Positions 43,436 to 49,503 of a stretch of 49,503 bases of DNA are shown piece after piece (within the stretch, counting starts at the first letter, position 1; every line of letters begins with the position of its first letter). The notes beneath the pieces were generated by a model, which did not search any database, was not told the DNA's origin, and was given only the letters and a program-made list of their open reading frames with translations. The DNA is from JAKLQJ01 sp964534135 (GTDB lineage Bacteria > Elusimicrobiota > Elusimicrobia > Elusimicrobiales > UBA9959). The DNA lies in contig CAZHQC010000003.1 of NCBI GenBank assembly GCA_964534135.1, positions 1-49,503 on the forward strand, in the 5' to 3' direction. Made by a program: the position numbers and the translations under genes.

Positions 43436-44398
43436 TCAAATTTCTTTATAATGCGTAATATTAAAGGATATGTCTAAAGACGAAGCGGAATGAGTCAAAC
43501 TTCCTGACGATATCCTTTCAGGCGCTAATGCAGAAAGTTTCTTCAATATTGAAAGCTTCACATTTCCCGATATTTCTATTTCGGGAATTCGGCGATTAGC
43601 AAATCGCCCGCTACGCAAGCTTCTTATAATTTTAATCGCTTTTTTCATTTGCCCAAAAGTCATATTATCGAGCATAATTATATCTACATTAAGTAATATG
43701 AATTTTTCAACTTGGCTAAGTGTCTTGGCTTCTATTTCAATCTTATAGCCCTTATATTTTTTTCTAATTAAATCTATCTTTTTCTCCAAAGCAGCATAAG
43801 GACTGGCGCCTAAAGCCGCTATATGATTATCTTTTATCAGAAAAGCGTCATAAAGCCCCATTCTATGATTCTTTCCACCACCGCATTTTACGGCATATTT
43901 CTCAAAAACTCTAAGGCCGGGAGTTGTCTTTCTGGTATCGTAAATATAGGTTTTGCCTTTTTTCAATTCTTTCGCAAAGGAGGAAGTTAAAGTTGCTATA
44001 CCGGACAATCTTTGAAGAAAATTAAGAGCGGTTCTTTCCGCGGTTAATATTTTACGCGAACCTTCAACACTCATTAGATCTTGTCCTTTGGAAACAGCAG
44101 CGCCATCCTTGACATAAACTTTAAATTTAGCCGAGGGATCCATTATTTGAAATGTTTTCTTGGCAATATCTATCCCGCAAAGCGTTCCGGTTTCTTTGGC
44201 CGTGATAATGCCTCTAAATCTATATTTTGAAGGAACAAAAACATTGGTAGTTATATCACCCGACCACCCGTTTGTAGTGCCATAAGCGCTACTTGGCTTT
44301 TTTAATCGCCCTTTAGGCGATAAACGGGTGGTCGGGTCACCACTTGAAATATCTTCTTTAAGCGCGAGTCTTATTGTTTTTTCAAATTTTTTAATCAT
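43436..44398 (-). CDS. nadC: Quinolinate phosphoribosyltransferase, with repeat-encoded insert
   Basis: NadC makes nicotinate mononucleotide from quinolinate in NAD synthesis. The family features are present: TAKETGTLCGIDIA, ERTALNFLQRLSGIATL, YDTRKTTPGLR, KCGGGKNHRMGLYDAFLIK and EIEAKTLSQVEKF. IIMLDNM and EISGNV follow. At 320 residues it is longer than the usual 275-295. The surplus is residues 22-48, encoded by family-2 copy D, which splits the conserved EDISSGDITT into EDISSGD and SGDITT. The rest of the enzyme looks intact. Copy E lies just upstream and ends 7 bases before the ATG, giving GGTGGTAGGG in the ribosome-binding position. Confidence 0.95.
   Translation of the reverse strand: MIKKFEKTIRLALKEDISSGDPTTRLSPKGRLKKPSSAYGTTNGWSGDITTNVFVPSKYRFRGIITAKETGTLCGIDIAKKTFQIMDPSAKFKVYVKDGAAVSKGQDLMSVEGSRKILTAERTALNFLQRLSGIATLTSSFAKELKKGKTYIYDTRKTTPGLRVFEKYAVKCGGGKNHRMGLYDAFLIKDNHIAALGASPYAALEKKIDLIRKKYKGYKIEIEAKTLSQVEKFILLNVDIIMLDNMTFGQMKKAIKIIRSLRSGRFANRRIPEIEISGNVKLSILKKLSALAPERISSGSLTHSASSLDISFNITHYKEI
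44256..44339. mobile_element. Family-2 mini-element, copy D, in frame within nadC
   Basis: A 78 bp element (44259-44336) is flanked by TCA at 44256-44258 and 44337-44339; element plus duplication is 81 bp, or 27 codons. Compared with copy C, the ends have changed together (CCCGACC with GGTCGGG). So has the second arm (TCGCC with GGCGA in place of TTGCC with GGCAA). The first arm is GTAGTGC with GCGCTAC. Confidence 0.9.
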
Positions 44399-44402
44399 AA
44401 AC

Positions 44403-44474
44403 TTACCCTACCACCTGCTTGCGAAGCATATTTTATGATGGCGCTTATAGCGCCATAAGTAGGTGGTAGGGTTA
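44403..44474. mobile_element. Family-2 mini-element, copy E, before nadC
   Basis: A 66 bp element (44406-44471) is flanked by TTA on both sides (44403-44405, 44472-44474). The arms are GCTT-GCG-AAGC and ATGGCGC with GCGCCAT. It is an inverted relative of copy A. It separates uvrB from nadC and places GGTAGGG about 7 bases before the nadC ATG. Confidence 0.88.
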
Positions 44475-44508
44475 TTTTACCAATTTAAAGGATTCTCATG
44501 TTGCCTAA

Positions 44509-46500
44509 TTATTTTTTTCCGCTCATTTCCTTTAATTCAAATAATCTGTCTCGATATTCAGCTGCAAGTTCAAAATTAAGATTATCTGCTGCTGTTTTCA
44601 TTAGTTTATCCAACTCTTTGATAGTGCGTTTTAAATTTTTAGGATTAATATCTAAAGTTGAAAAATCGCCTACAAACTTAGCACTTTCTTTTTTAAGCCG
44701 GCCGGCCAATTCTTTTATTTCCAGAACCCGTTTTTTTATGGTTTGTGGAGTAATATGATGCGCCTTATTATGAGCTGCTTGTTTTTTTCTTCGCCTACTC
44801 ATTTCACTCATGGCTCTTTCCATGGAATTCGTTATTCTATCGGCAAAGAAAATAACCGTGCCGCAACGGTTTCTTGCGGCGCGCCCTGAAATCTGCATAA
44901 GAGTGGTTTCACTTCTCAGAAAACCTTCATTATCGGCATTTAATATGGCGACAAGAGAGACTTCAGGCATATCCAAACCTTCTCTTAAAAGATTGATGCC
45001 TACCAAAACATCAAATTTTCCCTCTCTGAATTCTCCAAGTATATCAAGCCTTGTTAATGTGTCCATGGAAGAATGTATATATTTGGCTTTAATCTTTTTA
45101 TCGGCAAAAAACCCACTTAAATCTTCGGCATTCTTTTTGGTTAAAGTTAAAACCAGAGTTTTCTCGCCTTTAGCCGTGACTTTTTCAATTTCAACCATAA
45201 GACTTTTTATTTGCCCTTTAAGCGGAATAATTTTTATTTCAGGATCCAGCAAACCCGTAGGCCTTATTATCTGTTCAGCTATATTTTTTTTTAAAGTTAA
45301 TGCCTTTTCATATTTTCCCGGAGTAGCGCTGACAAAAGTGGAATTAGGGCGCAGTTTTTCAAATTCAGCAAATTTCAACGGTCTATTATCAAGCGCGGAC
45401 GGCAAGCGGAAACCGAAATTTACCAAAGTGTTTTTTCTGGACCTATCCCCTTCATACATAGCGCCTAATTGCGGAACACCCACATGAGACTCATCCATAA
45501 AAAGTAAAAAATCCTTGGGAAAATAATCCAAAAGACAATCAGGTCTTGAGCCGGGAGGGCGATTTGAAAAATGCCGGGAATAATTTTCTATGCCATGGCA
45601 ATAACCCGCCCGCCTGAGCATTTCCATATCATAATTCACTCTTTGCTCAAGCCTTTGATATTCCAGTAATTTTTTTTGAGATTTCAATTCCTTAAGCCTC
45701 TGCGTAAGCTCTATTTCTATGCTTACCAAAGCTTTTTCAATTTCACCCGCGGTTGAAACAAAATGCGTAGCGGGATAAATCCAAATTTCATTTAAACAGC
45801 AAAGTTCATCTCCCGTTAAAGGATTAATTTCATGCAGAAACGGAACAGCATCGGAAAATTCCATTCTAAAAGCGGTATCCAAATCAGCGGGAAAAACATC
45901 TATCATATTGCCTCTGATTCTAAATGTTCCCCTTTGAAACTCCATATCATTTCTCTGATAATTTATATTTATCAAAGCCTTGGTGAAACTCCGTCTTTCA
46001 ATCTTTTGACCTTTTTCAATTTTAATGCCCAGTTTGGAAAAATTCTCAGGAGAACCTATATTATATATGCACGACACGGAAGCAATTACAATAGTATCGG
46101 GCCTTGTTAATATTGAGGTGGTCGCCTTAAGCCGCAATTTTTCTATCTGCTTATTAATCGAAGCGTCTTTTTCTATATAGGTGTCGGTTTGAGGAATATA
46201 AGCTTCCGGCTGATAATAATCATAATAAGAAATAAAATATTCAACGGCATTTTTTGGAAAAAAAGATTTAAACTCGGCGTATAATTGCGCCGCTAAAACT
46301 TTATTGGGAGAAAGAATAAGGGTGGGCTTATTTAGCTTGGCAATGACAGAAGCCATAGTAAATGTTTTACCCGAACCTGTAACGCCCATAAGTATATTAT
46401 CTCGAGATTTGGCTTTTAAAGAACTTAAAAGCTTTTTTATAGCCTTAGGCTGATCTCCATTAGGTTTAAAAGGAGCGTTTAATTCAAACTTAGGTTCCAT
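44509..46500 (-). CDS. uvrB: UvrB, excision nuclease subunit B
   Basis: UvrB verifies DNA damage and loads UvrC in nucleotide excision repair. The 663-residue product has Walker A GVTGSGKTFTMA and the beta-hairpin region YYDYYQPEAYIPQTDTYIE. It also has FLLFMDESHVGVPQLGAM (DESH box), the helicase motifs LREGLDMPEVSLVAILNAD and MQISGRAARN, and a C-terminal UVR domain (LNFELAAEYRDRLFEL). All are as expected. It heads the run uvrB-nadC-birA-queG. Confidence 0.97.
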   Translation of the reverse strand: MEPKFELNAPFKPNGDQPKAIKKLLSSLKAKSRDNILMGVTGSGKTFTMASVIAKLNKPTLILSPNKVLAAQLYAEFKSFFPKNAVEYFISYYDYYQPEAYIPQTDTYIEKDASINKQIEKLRLKATTSILTRPDTIVIASVSCIYNIGSPENFSKLGIKIEKGQKIERRSFTKALININYQRNDMEFQRGTFRIRGNMIDVFPADLDTAFRMEFSDAVPFLHEINPLTGDELCCLNEIWIYPATHFVSTAGEIEKALVSIEIELTQRLKELKSQKKLLEYQRLEQRVNYDMEMLRRAGYCHGIENYSRHFSNRPPGSRPDCLLDYFPKDFLLFMDESHVGVPQLGAMYEGDRSRKNTLVNFGFRLPSALDNRPLKFAEFEKLRPNSTFVSATPGKYEKALTLKKNIAEQIIRPTGLLDPEIKIIPLKGQIKSLMVEIEKVTAKGEKTLVLTLTKKNAEDLSGFFADKKIKAKYIHSSMDTLTRLDILGEFREGKFDVLVGINLLREGLDMPEVSLVAILNADNEGFLRSETTLMQISGRAARNRCGTVIFFADRITNSMERAMSEMSRRRKKQAAHNKAHHITPQTIKKRVLEIKELAGRLKKESAKFVGDFSTLDINPKNLKRTIKELDKLMKTAADNLNFELAAEYRDRLFELKEMSGKK

Positions 46501-46554
46501 AATTAAATTTTAGCAAGTTTAGAGTGCCAAAATTGTTAATCCCTATCTGTTTAT

Positions 46555-46619
46555 CTTTTTCTGCTTTCTGCTTTCTGCTTTCTACTCTCTTACTTCTTGC
46601 TTCTTGCCTCTTGCTTCTG
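46555..46619. repeat. Pyrimidine-rich imperfect tandem repeat
   Basis: CTGCTTT is repeated three times and then decays into CTTGCTTCTTGCCTCTTGC. The tract fills the divergent spacer between uvrB and the ispH fusion gene. It would be purine-rich on the minus strand. Nothing else is seen in this spacer. Confidence 0.7.
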
Positions 46620-46636
46620 ATATTATAATTATCTTG

Positions 46637-48355
46637 ATGGCTGAAAAAATAAAAATTATAGTGGCAAAACATGCCGGCTTTTGTCCCGGAGTTAAAAAAG
46701 CCATAGATATGGCTCTTGAACTTGCTCGAAACCGCAAGCAACCCATTTATACATTCGGACCATTAATCCATAATCGCCAAGTCATTGAAACCTTGGAAGA
46801 AAAAGATATTAAAGCCATAAATGATATATCTAAAATAAAAGACTCAAATTCTATTTTAGTCATAAGAGCGCATGGTTTGCCGAAAAAAGAAGAAGAAAAA
46901 TTGCGCGCTACAAAAATGGAGATAATAGACGCCACATGTCCCCTTGTTAAAAAAGTTCATTCAAATATTGAATTTTATACGCAAAAAGGCTATGCGACAA
47001 TAATAGTCGGAGACGCCGACCACGCAGAAGTTATCGGCCTTATGGGTTATGCGCAAGATAATTGCCATGTTATTTCAGGCCCTGATGAAGCAATAAAATT
47101 GCCTAATATTAAAAAAGCAAATATTGTAGCCCAAACCACTCAAGAAGAAAAAACCTTTAATGACTGTGTTAAGGTTCTAAAAGAAAAAACAGATGAGTTG
47201 ATAATTTCAAATACCATCTGCGCGCCGACTAAAGAACGACAAAGAGAAACAATAGCATATGCCAAAGATTCCGATTTGGTTATTGTGGTCGGAGGAAGAA
47301 ACAGCGCAAATACCCAAAGACTTTTTAAAATCTGCTCAAAACTTACAAAAGAGTCCATTCACATAGAAAAAGATGATGAATTGCAAAACGATGCGCTTAA
47401 TAATAGAAAAAATATTTTTATAACCGCAGGCGCCTCCACCCCTAATTGGATGATAGAAAAAGTATTGGAAAAAGTACGGGATTTAAGCAAAAAAGAAAAA
47501 AGCTTTCTGGCGAATAAATTAACTTTTCTTGGAAAACTTTTTGTTACCGGCAGCTTATATACCGCCATAAGCGCCATGTCTCTCACTTATATTTGTATGA
47601 AACTTGAAAGTGTTGCGATAAACATACCCCTTATAATTTTATCCGGTTTATTTGTCGCCAGCCTTCACATACTTCACCGCATGGCGGAAAAAGGCTCAGT
47701 TGCGCCGGATAGAGCGCAAAAATTTTTATTTATAAGATTTAAAAAATCGGTTAAACTAATCGGTATTTTATTTGGGTTGGCCTCCATTATAATATCAGCT
47801 TTCTTTGGCATAAAGATTTTTATATTGACAACTTTACTTTGGCTTACAGGAATATTTTATCCCTACAAAACCTTTTCCAATTTAAATAAATTTTCTAATT
47901 TCCCCGCTTCAAAAGATATTGTAACTTCTCTCGGTTGGACTTTTGTTTGCGCGGGCTTGCCCGCCATAGAGGGTGGAACTCTAATTTATAAATCCTCACA
48001 ACTGGCTTTATTATTCGCATTATTGCTTGTTTTTATGCGTTCGGTGTTGCTTGGCATAAGCAATGTTCACAATGATATGATAGTTGGAAATGAAAACTTC
48101 TATAAAGCGGTAGGTCCGAAATTAACTTATTTAAGCGTAACGCTTATTTTTATTTTCCTTGAAATAGTGCTTCTTACTCTATTCAATATGGGGTGGAAAG
48201 AAATTTTAGTTAGAACCATGTTCTTTGGTTTGTTTTATTATATGGTAATCACAGCCTTATTCTTCTTTAAAAAAATCCCTGAAAGAATTTCATCAGAAAC
48301 CATTATAGACTTTCAATTTATATTCCTTGGTTTACTCGCTTTAATAGCTATCTAG
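46637..48355 (+). CDS. ispH: IspH fused to a UbiA-like membrane domain
   Basis: Residues 1-285 are 4-hydroxy-3-methylbut-2-enyl diphosphate reductase, the last enzyme of the MEP pathway. The three iron-sulphur cysteines are C16 (HAGFCPGVKKA), C101 (IDATCPLVKKVH) and C195 (SNTICAPTKERQ). VIRAHGLPK, HAEVIGLMGY and TAGASTPNWMIE are also present. Residues 290-572 form a membrane domain with about eight segments. It resembles the UbiA prenyltransferase fold (FYPYKTFSN, SKDIVTSLGW, SNVHNDMIVGNENFYKA), but the first Asp-rich motif is degenerate (HILHRMAEKG). IspH alone is about 280-320 residues. The ATG at 46637 is used; an upstream TTG lies in the pyrimidine tract. The role of the second half is unknown. 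Confidence 0.85.
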   Translation: MAEKIKIIVAKHAGFCPGVKKAIDMALELARNRKQPIYTFGPLIHNRQVIETLEEKDIKAINDISKIKDSNSILVIRAHGLPKKEEEKLRATKMEIIDATCPLVKKVHSNIEFYTQKGYATIIVGDADHAEVIGLMGYAQDNCHVISGPDEAIKLPNIKKANIVAQTTQEEKTFNDCVKVLKEKTDELIISNTICAPTKERQRETIAYAKDSDLVIVVGGRNSANTQRLFKICSKLTKESIHIEKDDELQNDALNNRKNIFITAGASTPNWMIEKVLEKVRDLSKKEKSFLANKLTFLGKLFVTGSLYTAISAMSLTYICMKLESVAINIPLIILSGLFVASLHILHRMAEKGSVAPDRAQKFLFIRFKKSVKLIGILFGLASIIISAFFGIKIFILTTLLWLTGIFYPYKTFSNLNKFSNFPASKDIVTSLGWTFVCAGLPAIEGGTLIYKSSQLALLFALLLVFMRSVLLGISNVHNDMIVGNENFYKAVGPKLTYLSVTLIFIFLEIVLLTLFNMGWKEILVRTMFFGLFYYMVITALFFFKKIPERISSETIIDFQFIFLGLLALIAI

Positions 48356-48776
48356 GCAACAAAACAGTAGTAAATAGTGAATAGAAAAAATAGCAATGTA
48401 GCCGCGGGATTGCTGGAACAGCGAACCTTTCGATTTGGAACAACGAAGCTTTGCTTCATCAGATGTCATGAACTATGTGAAGGACCATCAGATGGCCGTC
48501 TGACACGCATAGCGCCTGAAACGGCACTGGCATTGCCTTGTTCGAGAGTTTCGCCGTCTAATAGGCATAGCCTCTGATACGGCACTGACATAGTCTTGTA
48601 CGAACAACCATCCCGCCATGTAGCTAGCGAATTATTATTTGTCTAAACAGGCCGCATAGGAATGCGGCAGCTACAAACAAAAAAATATAATAAACTGTGG
48701 CCTACAGCCTGTTGCCCTTGTTCCATTTGAATTAATAAACAGCTAATTAGTATCATATAAGAGTATTATCGTTTTC
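48356..48776. other. Gene-free family-1 repeat cluster before the tRNAs
   Basis: Family-1 and related modules fill 48400-48620 (AACGAAGCTTTGCTTCATC; CGCATAGCGCCTGAAACGG; GCATAGCCTCTGATACGGC). About 100 bp here are the inverse of 18720-18825. At 48645-48716, AACAGG/CCTGTT closes over GCCGCAT-AGGA-ATGCGGC and CTGT/ACAG, a two-armed structure. A 66-codon ORF crosses the repeats and is not credible. Confidence 0.7.
48727..48756 (+). promoter_or_regulatory. Possible promoter for tRNA-Val
   Basis: TTGAAT (48727-48732), an 18 bp spacer, then TATCAT (48751-48756), with the tRNA starting 20 bp later. This is a by-eye consensus match. Confidence 0.35.
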
Positions 48777-48848
48777 GCGCGGTTAGCTCAGCGGTAGAGC
48801 ATCTCCTTTACACGGAGAGGGCCGTAGGTTCGAACCCTTCACCGCGCA
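48777..48848 (+). tRNA. tRNA-Val (anticodon TAC)
   Basis: A full cloverleaf: acceptor GCGCGGT pairs with ACCGCGC, D-arm GCTC/GAGC, anticodon stem TCTCC/GGAGA with loop TTTACAC, and T-loop TTCGAAC. The T-stem has one T-T mismatch. Discriminator A; CCA is not encoded. Confidence 0.95.
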
Positions 48849-48901
48849 AGTTTTATTTTTTTTATTAATTTAGGTCGTTCACATAGTCACCGACACTTGT
48901 T

Positions 48902-48922
48902 GAAGCATAGCTTCGTTTTTTG
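48902..48922 (+). terminator. Possible terminator between the tRNA genes
   Basis: GAAGC-ATA-GCTTC followed by GTTTTTTG. The stem is short, and the sequence also resembles a repeat module (GAAGCTTTGCTTC), so this is tentative. Confidence 0.4.
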
Positions 48923-48945
48923 TATTATAGATGTAGCTGGCCATT

Positions 48946-49022
48946 GGGGTCGTGGTGTAGTTGGTTAACACGTCGCCCTGTCAAGGCGAAGATCGCGGGT
49001 TCGAGTCCCGTCGACCCCGCCA
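48946..49022 (+). tRNA. tRNA-Asp (anticodon GTC), CCA encoded
   Basis: Acceptor GGGGTCG pairs with CGACCCC, anticodon stem TCGCC/GGCGA with loop CTGTCAA, T-stem GCGGG/CCCGT with loop TTCGAGT. Discriminator G is at 49019 and an encoded CCA is at 49020-49022. Confidence 0.96.
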
Positions 49023-49032
49023 GCAGACAACT

Positions 49033-49063
49033 AAAAAAGCCGCCGAACTTCGGCGGCTTTTTT
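49033..49063 (+). terminator. Rho-independent terminator after tRNA-Asp
   Basis: AAGCCGCCGAA pairs with TTCGGCGGCTT, followed by TTTT. It is symmetric with A-runs on the other side, 10 bp past the tRNA. Confidence 0.9.
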
Positions 49064-49142
49064 AAATTCAAACATATGATTAATATTCAAATATTTTCAT
49101 CCTAATCATTCTTTACGGTGACATAAATATTACTTATGCTAC

Positions 49143-49171
49143 TTTCTACCTTATAACGCATTTAGTATAAT
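49143..49171 (+). promoter_or_regulatory. Possible promoter for the small secreted protein
   Basis: A perfect TATAAT lies at 49166-49171, with a weak TTTCTA 17 bp upstream, and the start codon 18 bp downstream. Confidence 0.4.
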
Positions 49172-49189
49172 TAGCGAAAAGGAGAATCT

Positions 49190-49468
49190 ATGAAAAACAT
49201 TACCATAATATCCTTCATATTCATATTGCTGGGTTATTTATCAATCATACCTGTATCATCAGCTCAAAACTCTCTAATTAAAGCTAAAAAAAGATGTAAT
49301 TCCATCTCCCAAAGACCCTCTTCAGGACTAGATCAAATAGACCAAATTATTCAAGGAAACAGCAACTTAATAAATATGACGGACGGCCTTAGGGATACCT
49401 GCGAAGTTTTACAAACAATAGAAAACGAAATTAGCGCACGTTCATTACCTAGTGTTTTGACCGCTTAA
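49190..49468 (+). CDS. Small secreted protein, function unknown
   Basis: The 92-residue product has an N-terminal signal peptide (MKNITIISFIFILLGYL, cut near PVSSA). The mature part of about 65 residues contains two cysteines (KKRCNSIS and DTCEVLQ) that could form a disulphide. AAAAGGAG lies 6 bases before the ATG, which strongly supports it as a real gene. I do not recognise the family. It stands alone after the tRNA terminator, with its own likely promoter. Confidence 0.7.
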   Translation: MKNITIISFIFILLGYLSIIPVSSAQNSLIKAKKRCNSISQRPSSGLDQIDQIIQGNSNLINMTDGLRDTCEVLQTIENEISARSLPSVLTA

Positions 49469-49503
49469 ATAGTGGCATAATTTGCTAAAATCTTTCTTAA
49501 GTG

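Noticed and set aside
44810..45487. 225-codon plus-strand ORF opposite uvrB
   Set aside because: UvrB is complete on the other strand; the antisense frame has shadow-type composition.
48377..48577. 66-codon ORF after ispH
   Set aside because: It lies wholly in repeat modules.
48920..49105. 61-codon ORF overlapping tRNA-Asp
   Set aside because: It covers the tRNA and its terminator.

Overview
This 49.5 kb, AT-rich window comes from a diderm (outer-membrane-bearing) bacterium. It encodes LptD, Pal/CpoB/TolB, several lipoproteins with clear lipoboxes, predicted outer-membrane beta-barrels, and peptidoglycan enzymes. Gene content resembles uncultured lineages such as Omnitrophota or Elusimicrobiota, but that placement is only an impression. 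Nearly all housekeeping genes are intact and tightly packed, often with overlapping starts and stops.

Layout, left to right. A partial FecR-like gene (1-126) and a 1104-residue DUF4175-like membrane protein lie on the minus strand. A plus-strand block carries a polyprenyl diphosphate synthase and the envelope operon pal-cpoB-tolB. After a repeat-rich 740 bp gap, a long minus-strand block (about 8.3-31.7 kb) holds the core genes. Read in its own direction from the right, it runs: GspF-like protein, smc, phosphoesterase, a CheY-like regulator, thioredoxin, polA, rhomboid, coaE, rho, rpmE, prfA, prmC, murA, folC, a ROK sugar kinase, lptD, a sugar epimerase, tdk, and a truncated IS5-like transposase fragment. 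Next is a minus-strand envelope unit (FecR protein plus two probable outer-membrane proteins). It is followed by a lemA/GIDE-domain cassette lying between two inverted copies of a ~110 bp element. The plus-strand pair mltA-namZ (peptidoglycan turnover) precedes a second CheY-like regulator. The minus-strand operon uvrB-nadC-birA-queG, an IspH/UbiA-like fusion gene, tRNA-Val, tRNA-Asp and a small secreted protein close the window.

The striking feature is a set of short mobile repeats written into genes. Family 1 has a 48 bp (16-codon) unit, found in frame inside three unrelated envelope proteins (DUF4175-like, rhomboid, NamZ). Mosaics of the same modules fill most of the long gene-free gaps. 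Family 2 is a 66-80 bp element with CCCTACCACC-type terminal inverted repeats and two inner hairpins. It has 3 bp target duplications of the form TNA in four of five copies. One copy is an in-frame 27-codon insertion in nadC. One split the start codon of the ROK kinase gene and rebuilt it as GTG behind a new leader ORF. One supplies a GTG start to the rhomboid gene, and one sits where a ribosome-binding site would be before nadC. Paired substitutions in its stems suggest that structure is kept. Family 3 is the ~110 bp element flanking lemA/GIDE. Together these make the window a good example of small non-autonomous elements reshaping start codons, leaders and protein sequences.
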